Of a stretch of DNA of 64,000 bases, positions 24,384 to 36,008 are shown in pieces. Within the stretch, counting starts at the first letter, position 1; each line of letters begins with the position of its first letter. Source of the stretch: Talinum fruticosum (Eukaryota; Streptophyta; Magnoliopsida; Caryophyllales; Talinaceae); NCBI GenBank assembly GCA_021018815.1, contig JAITYX010000040.1, positions 4,394,501 to 4,458,500 on the forward strand. Reading direction: 5' to 3'. Below the pieces are notes generated by a model. It was given only the letters and a program-made list of their open reading frames with translations, was not told the origin of the DNA and made no database searches. A program made the translations under genes and the position numbers.

Positions 24384-25530
24384 TCATCTCGAAGATTTAA
24401 TAACATCTATATGATCTTCATCTCTCCTTCGCTTCCTTGGTTCCCTCATATCATAATATTCTTCCATAGGATCTATAGCCATCTCTCTTCTAATAAGATT
24501 ATGAAGAAGGCGACAAGTCATGACAATTCTATTCACAGTACGAGACGGGATAAAATGGGGGATTCTGAAGAATAGCCCAACGCATCTTAGTATGCTAAAA
24601 CATCTCTCTATTACATTCCTAGGGGATGAATGCTTCATATTAAATAACTCTTCTGGAGTTCTTGGTCGGAAACCATCTCTCCATTCATTTAGGTGGTATC
24701 TTTGTCCTCTATAAGGGAAATGAAGCCTTCCAAGTTCATAAAACCAACATCCACAAGGAAATATTGTCCTATAATACAAAAAAATTTAAAATATTAACTC
24801 CTAAACTATTTTAAGGAATTGCTTTCTTACCATGTGTGACTTTTAACCCATCTCTTCGACTAACCGCATCCCGAAGAACTCTACTAGGGGCTGCAGATCC
24901 CTCCCAACCCGATAGAACATATATTGCATGTCTTGTGAACAAGCAGCTAACAAGTGCATGGATATTTCACCCTTACGATTTCGATATCTAGCCTTGTCCA
25001 CATCTGACACCCTCATGTTTATATATGTTCCATCTAAAGCACCAATGCAATTATAAGATCCAAGACAATATCACTAAGTTAAGTTAACACTCAAACAAAA
25101 ATCTCATAACAAAATAATTGTTAAAAGCATTACTAGGTACAATTTATACCTTGAACCATTTCCATCTTTAATCTCTAAAGTTCTCTTCAATAAGCTCCAA
25201 TTTTTTTAGTAATACACTCTGCAATCTTATAACGCCCTTCAACACCTTGTTAAAATACTCACTGATAGTCCACCACGATGCATTATGAACAATCCGATTG
25301 TTTGTATTATGAGTAAGAATATTTAGAAATAAAGCCACTTGCTCTTCTAATGGGACATATTTTGCTATCATCCAACTTTCCTATTGTTCTTAGCATATTA
25401 CACAACTTAAAAAAGATATTTGCCTATCCATTCTAAGATGGTCGATGCATTTTCTATCACTCTCACGAATAAAGCCATTTACATAGTCAATTCTCCAATT
25501 TGTATACTATGATAAAGAATATGACTTTTT
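24384..25530 (-). pseudogene. PIF/Harbinger DDE transposase (degenerate)
   Basis: This is the DDE-type nuclease that would cut and paste the element. Reading leftwards, an N-terminal DUF8040-like part (NWRIDYVNGFI, LEEQVALFLNILTH) lies at about 25500-25170. The first catalytic Asp is in GALDGTYIN (25032-25034). SQDMQY is followed by GWEGSAAPSRVLRDA, with a frameshift near 24920. The Glu is in RNVIERCF (about 24605), after PYRGQRYHLNEW and TPEELFN. The C-terminus RLLHNLIRREM ends with the stop at 24384. The second catalytic position, usually Asp in GWEGSA.DSRVL, is Pro here (24886-24888). Several frameshifts and the lost Asp mean no active enzyme. The start codon is not identifiable. Confidence 0.9.
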
Positions 25531-25688
25531 AAAGAGTACTTTTAATTGTGGTACAATAAAATATGACAAACAATTTGAAAAAACAAGTCAATGATATTCA
25601 AAACTTCCAACCAAAATAAGACCAAGCTTGCAAATTGCTTCCTCTTCTTTGTTTTCCTTATGGCTAAGTTCAAACGAGCTATAGTTGC

Positions 25689-25854
25689 AAATTTGTTACC
25701 TACGACCTATTATACAAAGTTAACCCTCTATTCTCTCTCTTATATATATATATATATATACGCAAATTTAGCCCTCTTTTCTCTCTTTTATATATATATA
25801 AGAGAGAGAGAAAAGAGGGTTAACTTTGTATAATAGGTCGTAGGTAACAAATTT
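25689..25854. mobile_element. Small foldback element, 166 bp
   Basis: Arms of about 60 bp (25689-25750 and 25793-25854) are nearly exact reverse complements, running from AAATTTGTTACCTACGACC through CTCTCT and (TA)n. A further partial copy of the arm (CAAATTTAGCCCTCTTTTCTC) lies in the centre. It has no coding capacity. Upstream (plus side) of the transposase gene, it may be an insertion or part of that promoter region. Confidence 0.85.
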
Positions 25855-26499
25855 AAATGGTTCAAATTTTTGTTGTTGTTCATGTTTACTATAGAGTAAT
25901 CTCTTCTTAAAAAGGACAAAAAATTGATGGTCACAGGAGATTTGTACTTTATAGTGCCTCCCTGCCTCAAAAGGATAATTTTTGTGCCACTATGTCCACA
26001 CCATATGTACTCCCACATATCAACTAACAAGTGGCCAACTTGGAAGTGAAAAAACAAAATATATACTGAGTTTTATGGATAAACTCCAGCCAAAATGGTA
26101 TGCATACATTTTTTTGATCCATTTTGACATCCGTAATATGCTTTTGTCGAGCACAAGGATTTTTAAACCAATGGGCAAATTTCCTACCAACAGCAATGGA
26201 ACAATATTTCATACGATTAGTTCAAAGTCATAGGGCCAACTAATTGAGAATCGGTTGTGGTTAGTTTTGCCAATGATTAACTTATATTAGACATTAATTT
26301 ATTCTCTACATCAATATGTCACACAATAAATCTGTCTCAATACAATGAGTTTCATTATCATTTTTTGAAAAATATGAGTAAAATTTAGGCCATACAATAA
26401 ATCAGAAAAGTTGCCATGCTCCCTCCTCCCTTTCTCATATCTCGTATATAAATTACCCTTATTCATATAAACAACCCCCTTCTCATCTCTCGTATATAT

Positions 26500-28103
26500 T
26501 GAAGACTCGGACTTTACACCGCACATTTCTGAGTTCTATCAAGGGAATCAGGTATAAGACTTTCTCACTTATAGAGTTTTGATTTCAAGTCATTCCTCGT
26601 GCCTTAGAAATTTTTCTGTGTGATATAGTATTTCCTCTAAGTGATATAGCAATTATTTCATGTATTTATGCATGACTCTGTTTGACTCGTAAAGCATATC
26701 TGCACTCACTATTGTACACTTAGTTCCGAGTCTCTCATCACTTAGAATTATCACATGTACAAATGACTAGTATTCGCATAACCGCACTCAGTGTCGACTT
26801 CATGTTACGAGTCTTATTATATTAGAGTTAGCACTTCTAGTATGAACCATGTTTAGTCTAGATCAAGTTTGTTCTCTCTAATACTCTTTATTTAACTTGA
26901 TTCTCATTTAGACTAACTCGGATGGAATTTTGAGTATCATGGATATTAGACTCAGAAAATTCCATTCCTTTTCCGACTCGGATAATTAGTCACTTAATTA
27001 TCTTAATTATGGTATTATCCGTGTCTAATCTTGGACCAAAGTATTTTATACTTTGAGAACCAAATTGATTTACTTTTGTAGGTTATTCAAACAAGGCTAC
27101 TCTTTTTGAAATACAAAAGTAACCGGCTTCAAAACGTCAAATCACCAGCAGACAAGGCTTTTTCCACCTCCGACCTAGCCCCAAAAGATCGTGTCGAGGC
27201 CGTCTCGTTTCCAAAGCTGGAAATCTGCAACACCAAGCTGAACGGTGGTTTCCACCTTATTTTTCAAGACACCACCAGTGGTTTTGGGACTTCCAAAAGA
27301 GTCAAGAACTGTTACCCAACGTTCATATCTAAACGGATATTTTCCGAGTGACTCGGAAAATCTATTACAACGGTCACAAAGGACTCTCGGTCGGAAGATG
27401 GACACAACGGCTATGCTCGCTTGGTCATCTATAAATAGAAGCCAACTCTCAAGACTTGAAGATTGCCGAATATATTTATACGTACTTGATCAAAAAGTCA
27501 TTGTATTCACTCTCAATCTTCTACTTACAACTCCAATTCCGTACTTCATAATCTTTTGAGTTGTAAGGTCTTGTACTCGATTACAAACTCTCTTCTTACT
27601 CTCTAAGTAAGGTCCCTTGACTGAGTCGTAAAGGTTAACTCAGCTCAATTGTCCCTAACTCGTAAGGGTTATCTCAGCTAGGAAGTACTAGATCAGATAA
27701 GGGAATTTATGAGTCTAGGAAAAACTTGTAAGGAGTTGTCTAAGGGAGCAACTCGGGGTCGATCGATCTATCGTATTTTGTGGACTCAAAATAGTGGATT
27801 CGACTTCGTGCTTGGACTAGCACGATTCGTGGTTTTTTGCCCCAGGAGGGTTTCCACGTACTTCCAGTGTTATTATTTTCTGAGTACATTCTAGACTCGA
27901 GATAGGTTCAAAGTTTCAGTTTAATATGCTTCTTCACACTTCTCTCGAAATTCTAAATTCATACTTTTCCGAGTTTAATATCGACTCGAATGCCGTCATG
28001 TCATGTATTCTCGCTCAAAAGAGTTTGATTTTCTTAAAAAATCTTCCACCACCCTATTCACCCCCTTCTAGGGTGACTTAGTCTCTCCCTGAGCAAACCT
28101 TCA
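26500..28103 (+). repeat. 5' LTR of Sirevirus-like copia element A
   Basis: It starts TGAAGACTCGG and ends AACCTTCA, with TGAAG/CTTCA as terminal inverted repeats, and is 1604 bp long. A TATA box (TATAAATAG) is at 27430-27438. A conserved stem (TCACCC with GGGTGA) lies 35-50 bp before the end. The primer-binding site follows at once. Related LTRs are at 55775-57359, 59531-61102, 63107-64000 and, inverted, from 50401. Confidence 0.85.
27430..27438 (+). promoter_or_regulatory. LTR TATA box
   Basis: TATAAATAG followed by AAGCC. The same string occurs at the equivalent place in the other LTR copies (56699-56707, 60445-60453, and minus strand 50978-50986), which supports a promoter role. Confidence 0.75.
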
Positions 28104-28105
28104 AT

Positions 28106-28117
28106 TGGTATCGAGCC
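28106..28117 (+). other. Primer-binding site, element A
   Basis: TGGTATCGAGCC follows the LTR end. It matches the initiator tRNA-Met type (TGGTATCAGAGC) with one base missing. The same variant occurs in element B. Confidence 0.75.
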
Positions 28118-28175
28118 TAGCCTTTCGTAAAGGATTTAACCATCCAAAGGTCTAAAGATCAAATGGCTCGGAAAA

Positions 28176-29640
28176 ATGGAGAGTTCGATGAAGGAAGATC
28201 TTCCAGCGAGACCACCAAAGTTCAAAGGATCCAACTTCGTGCACTAGAAGAAACTCATGGAATGTTTCCTACTAGATCATGATGAGGATGTATAGAACAT
28301 CATACAAATGGGCAACTACATTCCCATGAAGACGAGAAGAAACAAGAATCGTCCCCAAGACAAAGGCCGAGTTCACTCTCGATGAAGCGAGAGAAGTTTA
28401 GAAAGAACTTCAAGGCAATGAACATTCTTATGTGCGCCATCAGCTCGGAAGAATACAACCGAGTGTCCGCTATGACACAGCTAAAGAAGTATGGGATACG
28501 CTAGTCAACACCTATGAAGGCACAAGCCAGGTCGGACAAGTGAAGATAAGCCGATATCTTCATAAGTATGAGCTATTCAAGATGGAGCCGGAAGAAAACA
28601 TCACTTAGATGTTCATCCGATTTATTGAGATTACCAACAATCTCAAATCTCTGGGTAAAAAGATTTCCCAAGAGGAAATGTGCAGAAAAATACTCGAAGC
28701 CTACCTAAGAAAAGATGGGGTCCCAAGGTGACAGCTATCGAAGAGGCTCGAGAACTTATCTCTACTGAAGCCGAGACAAACTCATTGGGAAGCTTCTCAC
28801 CCATGAGATCCACCTGGAAGAGGAAGATGCGGAGGTCCGCCCCAAAAAGAACATTACGCCGAAAGCCTCGTAAACCAGAGAAGCATATCCGAATTCCTCT
28901 AACTCGGAAGAGGATCCCATGGCACTTATTGCAAGAGGCTTCAAGAGAATGATGAAGCACAAAAGATGGTATAAGAAGCCAAAAGAAGAGTCTATAAGAA
29001 AGACAAGAAGGATAGAAAAGGTAAATACTCTTCTCCTTCAAAGTTATCTTTGACTAAGAACTCTGGTTGTTTTGAGTGTGGCAGCAAGGATCACATAATC
29101 AAAGACTGTCCAAAGAGAAAACGGGACAGAAAGAAGAAAAAGGCTATGATGGCCACATGGAGCGACGAGGAATCATCGAAGACGACGAGGACTCGGATGA
29201 CTCAAAGTGTATGATGGTAATCTCTCACTCGGAAGTCGAAACGGAGTCGGACTCGGAATCGGACAATGAGGAAACAAATCCTCAAGAGGTAATTGAATAC
29301 TTTCTCAAATTCTCCAAAGTTGACTTAGCCAAGTATATTTTCACTTTGGAAGAAAAGTCCAATTCTGATTCTTCTCATTTTAAAGAACAACTTGAGGCAA
29401 TTTCTTCGAGAGCATTTCTTTAAAAAATGAGTTGGAAAAACTAAGACTCACACTCGAGAGAACTCAAGACTAGTGCTCAAATCAATGAGACCGAGTTTGA
29501 GTTACTCGGAAGAGAAAATGAGCAACTAAAGCAAAAGCTCAATGAGTCTCAACATCTTGTTTTATAGTTTACTCAAGGTCAGAAAAACCTTGACATGCTC
29601 TTGGGATCTCAATGTGTCTCCTTCAGAAAAGAAGGTCAAG
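28176..29640 (+). pseudogene. Copia gag, element A
   Basis: This is the capsid and nucleocapsid part of the copia polyprotein. The start at 28176 opens MESSMKEDLPARPPKF, shared with element B at 57431. A Trp codon is now TAG at 28245-28247 (TGG in B). UBN2-like gag motifs follow (MFIRFIEITNNLKSLGK near 28608-28660). A CCHC zinc knuckle, C-FE-C-GSKD-H-IIKD-C, lies at 29068-29109, then an acidic Glu/Asp/Ser stretch (29150-29290) and a coiled-coil-like segment. Frameshifts and stops break it, so no functional Gag can be made. Confidence 0.85.
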
Positions 29641-29989
29641 GTTTTAACAAAGAGGGGGAATCCAATTCCTACTCGAGCTTTTCAAAAAGGATTCCAGAAT
29701 CGTAAAATTCAGGAAAGCTGAGCACGGTCTCATTTATAAAAATGAAAGAAGGACTGAGCCCGGACCAACTTTTAGGAGAAATCCATCTCCACCATTCTCC
29801 AAAAGAAAATCTTTTCAAATGAAAGAGACACGGACACAATTCTCTAAACGGGAGACTCGGAATCGGACTAAATCCAAAATCATTCAAATCTAGGTTCGAA
29901 AAACCTTCTTCCTTAGAAAAAGGGCCATAGTAAAGAGTGTTACTGGGTTCGTTAGAGGAAGTGAGAAGGGTTAGTTTGTCTTTGTTTTA

Positions 29990-32900
29990 CAGGCCACTCG
30001 GAAAAGATCAAGAGGGCATTGGTACCTAGACGGTGGATGCTCACGCCACATGTCGGGAGATTCGGGACTCTTTTCCGAGTTAGAAGGATACAAAGGAGGA
30101 AAAGTCACATTTGGAGATGACAGCAAAGGCAAGATAATTGGGATAGGTAAGATTTAAAGGAAGCGATCTGGTCAGCCCAAGTATACCTTGTCAAAGGACC
30201 GAAGTACAATCCGCTTAGCATCTCTCAACTATGTGATAAAGGTCAAGAGGTAAGATTCACTCGGACCAATTGTTACATTTCGATGATACCACCAAGGAGA
30301 TCAAAGTCTCGGGTAAAAGATCATGTAACACTTATACTATTAATCTTTCCGACCTAAATCAGAATTTATCTTGTTTGAAAGCATCTCTTCATGATGACTC
30401 ATGGACATGGCCTCGTAGATTAGGCCATGTTAGCATGCATACTATTAAGAAATTGGCATCTCATGGTTTAGTTAGAGGTCCGCCTAAGCGTGCTTTTGAG
30501 AAAGATAAAGTTTGTGAAGCATGCACAAAAGGGAAACAAGTCGGATCATCATTCAAATCCTCGAAGACAGTTTCCACATCCAAGGTGCTTGAACTGTTAC
30601 ATATGGACTTATGTGGTGAAATCCTCGTTAAGAGCCTCGGAGGTAAATCATATGTACTAGTTATTGTTGATGATTATTCACGATTTACCCGGGTGTGTTT
30701 TCTTAAGCACAAAAATGAAGCATTCAAAGAGTTCAGCAAGCTCTGCAGAAAAGTTCAAGTTGAGTCTTAGACTCGCGATCCGGAGAATTCGAACTAACCA
30801 TGGAAGGGAATTTGACTACTTAGAATTTACAGAGTTTTATGACAAGAATGGTATCTCCCACAACTTTTCAGCACCAAGAACTCCACAACAAAGTGGAGTA
30901 GTGGAGAGAAAGAACAAAACTCTTGAAGAAATAGCCAGGACAATGATGATTGAGCACAATCTACCCTACTATTTCGGGTCGAGGCGGTTAACACAGCCAA
31001 CTACACTTTGAACAGATGCCTCATTAGACCCATTCTAAAGAAAACACCCTATGAGCTCTATAAAGGGAAGAAACCCAATATTTCCTATTTCAAACCTTTC
31101 GGATGTAAGTGTTTTGTTCACAACAATGGTAAGGATCACTCGACCAAATTTGATGCTCGGTCAGATGAAGGAATTTTTCTGGGTTATTCATCTCATAGTA
31201 AAGCTTATCGCATTTTCAATAAGAGAACTAACAAAGTGGAAGAAAGCATCTACGTTGTGTTTGATGACTTGAATAGGAAAAACCAAGTGAGTCTTCATTC
31301 TCGGACTGAAGCTTAGCAGAGAAGATGATCATGATGAACATGAGTCCGACAAGATTCAAACCCAACCAACTTAGAATGAAGCCACTTTGAATGAAGTAAC
31401 TCGAACGAGACGACTCAAGAATCAACTCAGATTGATGGAGAGCAAACTAATGATCAAACTCACTCACAACAAGCTTCGGAAGATCAACCACTTCAGCATA
31501 CGGATCTGGTAAATCGGAGAATAGGTCAAGCATTCAAATATGCTTCTAATCATCCACTAGAAAACATATTATCTAATATCAACAGTGGGGTAAGAACTCG
31601 TTCCTCTCTTCGTAATCTGTGCATTCACTGCATTCATATCATTAACTCGAACCCAAAATGCACTAGAGGCCCTAAATGAACCTGAATGGGTAGAGGCCAT
31701 GCAAGAGGAACTTAATCAATTCGAAAGAAACCAAGTCCGGACTTTGACCAAACGACCTTCCGACCACCCAGTCATAGGAACCAAGTGGGTTTTCAAGAAC
31801 AAACTGGATGAAGGTGGGTTAATAGTCGAAACAAGGCTAGACTTGTGGCTCAAGGTTACAATCGGGAAGAAGGAATTGATTGTGGGGAAACCTTTGCACT
31901 TGTTGCCGAATTGAAGCTATTAGAATCTTGTTAGCATTTGCATCTAGCATGAATATCAAGTTATATCAAATGGATGTTAAGTGTGCATTTCTTAATGGTT
32001 TTATCGAAGAAGAAGTTTATGTTGAGTAGCCCCCTAGATTTGAAAACTCAGAATTTCCAAATCATGTTTTCAAACTTCAAAAAGCTCTTTATGGTCTTAA
32101 ACAAGCTCCTAGAGCTTGGTATGAAAGACTCGAGCAATTTCTTGGTTCAAAATGATTTTAGAAGAGGTCAGATCGACAAGACTCTCTTCATAAAAACTAA
32201 GGGGAAAGACTTCCTTATCGCTCCGATATATGTTGATGACATAATTTTTGGAGCAACTAATGAAATTCCGTGCCGAGACTTTTCTGAGTTAATGAGACAG
32301 GAATTTCAAATGAGTATGATGGGAGAACTCAATTTCTTCCTTGGTCTACAAATCAAACAAGACAAAGATGGAATATATGTCTATCAATCAAAGTACACTA
32401 AGGAGCTGCTGAAAAAATACAAACTCCAAGATGCAAAGCACGCAGCTACACCCATGAGCGAGCAGTATAAAACTTGACTCGGACAAGAAAGGTAAAGCAA
32501 TAGATCGAAACTCTATCGAAGTATGATTGGATCTTTGCTATATCTTACTTCCGAGTAGACCAGACATAATGTTTAGTGTTGTCTATGTGCAAGATTTCAA
32601 GCTAATCCAAAAGAATCACATCTCACTACGGTGAAGAGAATATTTAGATATCTTGCGGGGACTCGGAATTTAGGTCTATGGTACTCGAGAGACTCGAGAT
32701 CGACTCTCACCTGGATACTCGAGATGCTGATTACGCTGGATACAAAGTTGATAGAAAGAGCACATCAGGAGCTTGCCAATTTCTAGGTCAATCCTTAATA
32801 TCTTGGCACTCAAAGAAGCAAAACTCGGTAGCTCTATCAAATGCCGAAGCTGAGTATATTGCAGTCTGGAGCATGTTGCGCTCGGATCTTATGGATAATG

Positions 32901-33172
32901 CAACACTTGAAAGATCTTGGACTTTCTTTCAAATCAGTACCAATCAAGTGTGATAATCGAGTGCAATCAGCATCGCCAAAAATCCAGCTCAACACTCAAA
33001 GACAAAGCACATTGAGGTCAGGTATCATTTCTTAAGAGACCATTATGAGAAAGATGATATTCAACTTGAATTCATTCCTACCAATCTTCAACTAGCTGAT
33101 ATCTTTACTAAGCCTCTTGGTGAGGATCAGTTTTGTTTTATTAGGAATGAGCTTGGCATGATAAATGCATAA
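29990..33172 (+). pseudogene. Copia pol (protease, integrase, RT, RNase H), element A
   Basis: Order is PR-IN-RT-RH, which defines Ty1/copia. The protease centre at 30029-30037 reads Asp-Gly-Gly, not Asp-Ser-Gly, in LDGGCSRHMSGDSG. The integrase zinc finger includes CEACTKGKQ, and the core has HMDLCGE and VDDYSRF. The second catalytic Asp is Asn (RTNHGREF, Asn at 30796-30798), while the Glu in GVVERKN is kept. The RT has NKLDEGG, a kept YVDD box (about 32228-32239) and FLGLQIKQDKDGIYV. RNase H has STSGACQFLG, SWHSKKQNSVALSNAEAEYIA and a final ADIFTKPLG, stopping at 33170-33172. Several frameshifts and stops make it inactive. Confidence 0.9.
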
Positions 33173-33569
33173 TTATGTGCTTTCTATGTGAAAATCTTAT
33201 TGCATGATTATGTGTTATGTGCATTCAAGTCTTTAATAACCATTAGTTCAGTTGATTTAGTGATACTGAGCTAATAGTTATTATTTATTTCTAGGTTCCG
33301 AGTCACTCGAAACCACATTGAGTCAGACTCAGATTTTTGAGAAAAGTGGACATCAATCTTTTGAAATCAACTCTAGGTAAGTGGAGAATTTCGAATTTGT
33401 TTTCAAAATTTTTCTCTTTCTATTTCTCTCTCGCGCTGTGATAAGACAACTAGCCGTTGGAAGACAAACCGCTGGAATTCTAACCGTTAAGAAGAGAACT
33501 GTCACACTGGTCCGAGGTGACCGCCGACGGAGTTGAGTCGGAACGGATATTGAAGGACAATTATTTTCC

Positions 33570-33578
33570 TATAAATAG
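33570..33578 (+). promoter_or_regulatory. TATA box before the post-pol ORF, element A
   Basis: TATAAATAG lies about 400 bp after pol and 263 bp before the accessory ATG, followed by a CT-rich leader and a possible splice donor (GTAAGC near 33720). The same arrangement occurs in element B (62132-62140, ATG at 62385). Confidence 0.5.
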
Positions 33579-33840
33579 CGCCTACTCTCCTTCATTTCTC
33601 TACTTTACCCCTCGCGCAATATTTCTACTCTCTCTCTCTTGAAATCAAATCTTCGTGAATAAGCTCTCCGTGTTACAAGCAACACCAAGTACTTTCAAGC
33701 TTCGTGAAGATCATCCGAAGTAAGCTCAGCTGCTCTCAACTCTTTCTTCTACTCTTTTTCTTTTTATCTTTCACTCTCTTCGAGTTCTTCTCTTCTCTCT
33801 CTCTCTCAAAGTTTCGCTATTCTCTCTTTTCTCATCAAAA

Positions 33841-34967
33841 ATGCCGAAAAGAGGTTCTCATCCTGACTTTCTTGGCTGTGCCACAAAGAAACCCCGAACC
33901 AAAAGCCAAGAAGGCCCTTCCAATTCTAAACCTATTGTCACCCAAGCATCTTGTGCTGGATGATAAGTTCTTCCCAACCACAAAATTTTCGTGGTTGGCT
34001 CACATTCAAACAATTGGGGTTTATAACTTTCTTTGTTTCAGCGAGTTCATCTATCCCGAACTCGTACATGAGTTTTACACTCATCTCACCAGCTACGAAG
34101 GTGTTCTAACCTCCGGGGTTCAGAACATAACAGTTCGCATAAATACTTCCCTCCTCCATTGTCTGTTCAAAGTTTCCTCTCTCTTCCTAAACAAGCAATC
34201 CCATTCCTTTCACTGAAGTCGCCGACAACTTCTTTGAAAAGTGTGCAAAAGAATTCCTTGGGTCATGCAAAAATTTTTCACGTGACTCGGTTGAAGTTAG
34301 AAGCTCGTCTTCTATGTTTCTTGCTGATGAGAACTTTCTTCTTTCAGCATTCTAAAAGGAGAACCCCAACTCCAAGCACCTCAAAACTCTTTTTGACATT
34401 CTAGAGGGTTCCATAATCGAGCAAATGGCAGCCGTGCCAGCTCAACTCCAAAACAAGAAGAACACCTCTCTTCCTTTCGGTGTTCTTCTACACTTGTTTT
34501 CAAACAATTCAAAGTTCCTCTTCCCTCGGATCTGACCGCAGTTTCTAAGGCTGCCATCGTTGTAGGCAAAAAGGAACTTCAGGGGTACGGATACCGGAAA
34601 CCGAACCCGGTGTCCGGGTTCACAGCTCGAGCCGAGGCCACCTTCTCCGCCTCATACTCGTAAAGAAGCCCCCTTTCTCTTCCTCGTCCCACTTGGTGGT
34701 GCTTCCACCTCAGGTGCTTATAAGTCTTTCTCTTCTCTTTTGTCCTCTCGCTTTCATGGACAAAATCAGCTCTGTGTCCTTGGAATTCAAGGACATACTC
34801 CGGTCATTCAAGACTCGTCTTTCGATCTATGACCATAAACTAGAATATTGCCCAGTCTCAAATCCGAGAGCAGCGAGAACTCGCTCATTGAGATGAAGGC
34901 CCTGGTGAAGGAGCAGAGAGAGCTGGTAGAGCTCCTCCAGGAGATATATATGTTCATCTCTAGATAA
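33841..34967 (+). pseudogene. Post-pol envelope-like / plant-transposon-domain ORF, element A
   Basis: An extra ORF lies between pol and the 3' end, as in Sireviruses, whose third ORF is called envelope-like although its role is unproven. The start at 33841 opens MPKRGSHPDFLG. A conserved core follows (DDKFFPTTKF, NFLCFSEFIYPELV, EFYTHL, RINTSLLH), resembling the putative plant transposon protein domain (PF20167 type). Next is a conserved CFLLMRTFF segment and a C-terminal charged, coiled-coil-like part. A frameshift after about 40 codons and several later ones break it. Copies are at 62385 (plus) and 52440-53845 (minus). I see no clear signal peptide or membrane helix. Confidence 0.65.
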
Positions 34968-34969
34968 GT

Positions 34970-35350
34970 TGCTTTCTTTCTCCTTGTTTGTCCTTACTAG
35001 AGTAGGAACCAAGCAATGTCCCGACATTTTCGAGTCCTTTATCTATTTTGGTATTGTACAGATTAAAAGAACCTATAGCAAGTAGAACTCACACTAGAGG
35101 AATGCAAAATTTTCCTTAGAAAAGAGAGTTTGAAAGTCGAAAAAATTTCGAAACTGAAATTGGTCTAGTTGCATCCAATTTATAGTTGATTAGAACAAAA
35201 TGATTCCACTAAATCAAAAGTATTATCAATGACCCTATCAAAACTCAATTCGAATTTCATCTAACTTGGACGATTCTAGCTATTTGAATCAACTCAAAAT
35301 TAGAAAACCTACAATTACACATGGAATCAACTCATATGTTTTGAAAAAGC
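34970..35350 (+). other. Junction of copia A and Harbinger right arm
   Basis: No 3' LTR of element A can be found, so A is truncated somewhere here. The exact breakpoint is not visible. There is no supported gene. Confidence 0.4.
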
Positions 35351-35379
35351 AACACCTAAAAAAGAAAAAAGAGATTGAA

Positions 35380-35790
35380 AATTACCAGAGTGAGTAGTGA
35401 TCGAGAGACGAACCGGATTTGGAAAATTTGTGCCCAAACCCTAGCTGTGGATAGGGGATGAACCTTGTAGAGATCGTCTTCAGCAAGTCGACCAAAGCAG
35501 AGCAGAACCGGAGCTGGTGGCGATGGCGAGGTAGGAAGAGAGAGGGAGAGTGGGGAAGGGCGAGAGAGAGAGAGAGAGACAGACAGAATGAGAGATGGTG
35601 TTTTCTCAGTGAAGAAATGAGTTGGACGAGAAGAGACCATAGAGAAACCCGAGTTAGAGCACGAGAGAAATTAGCATGACTAGAGAGTGAACAAGGAGAA
35701 AGAAAGAGAGAGAGAGAGAGAGAGAGAGCTTGAGCCATGGCGCCGCGAGGAGAGAGAAAGACGAGAGAGAGAGAGCCCATGGGGGTCGGG
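35380..35790 (-). promoter_or_regulatory. CT-rich leader-like block of the Harbinger transposase side
   Basis: On the minus strand this has (CT)n tracts (for example 35708-35729), GC-rich exon-like sequence, and a possible donor (CACTCTG then GTAATT at about 35386). It lies near the right end of the Harbinger element, upstream of the minus-strand transposase gene once the copia insert is removed. The open frames in it are probably untranslated leader. Confidence 0.4.
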
Positions 35791-36008
35791 TTTTATTACA
35801 AGGGCCCAAAAATTGATTAAATTGGATGGGGTAATTAGGATTGTTTAGGAGAAGCCCATGTTATTCTAATTAGAGTTTTCTATGTTATTGTAATTATAAG
35901 GGAATTTTGATTGCATACATTTTTTCCAACCAAACGCAAGCAATGTAATTAACTATGTTATTTGAATTGCATTTCCACTCTTAATACCTCCAACCAAATG
36001 AGACCTAA

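Larger units (their letters stand above)
21417..36005 (-). mobile_element. PIF/Harbinger element split by a copia insertion
   Basis: The left tip GGTTGCGTTTGATTGG (21417) and the right tip GGTCTCATTTGGTTGG (read from 36005 on the minus strand) are related, and each is flanked by TAA, the target duplication typical of this superfamily. Subterminal words such as TTGCGTTTGRTTGG and ATGCAAT recur near both ends. Between them, on the minus strand, are decayed Myb/SANT and DDE transposase genes, and at 35380-35790 a CT-rich leader-like block in the right place to be the transposase 5' region. The copia element from 26500 to about 35000 then lies inside. Without the insert the element would be about 6 kb, normal for PIF. 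The pairing of the two tips is inferred. Confidence 0.6.

Noticed and set aside
35382..35780. 132-codon minus-strand Ser/Leu-rich frame, signal-peptide-like start
   Set aside because: The Ser-Leu repeats come from (CT)n microsatellites in a probable untranslated leader.
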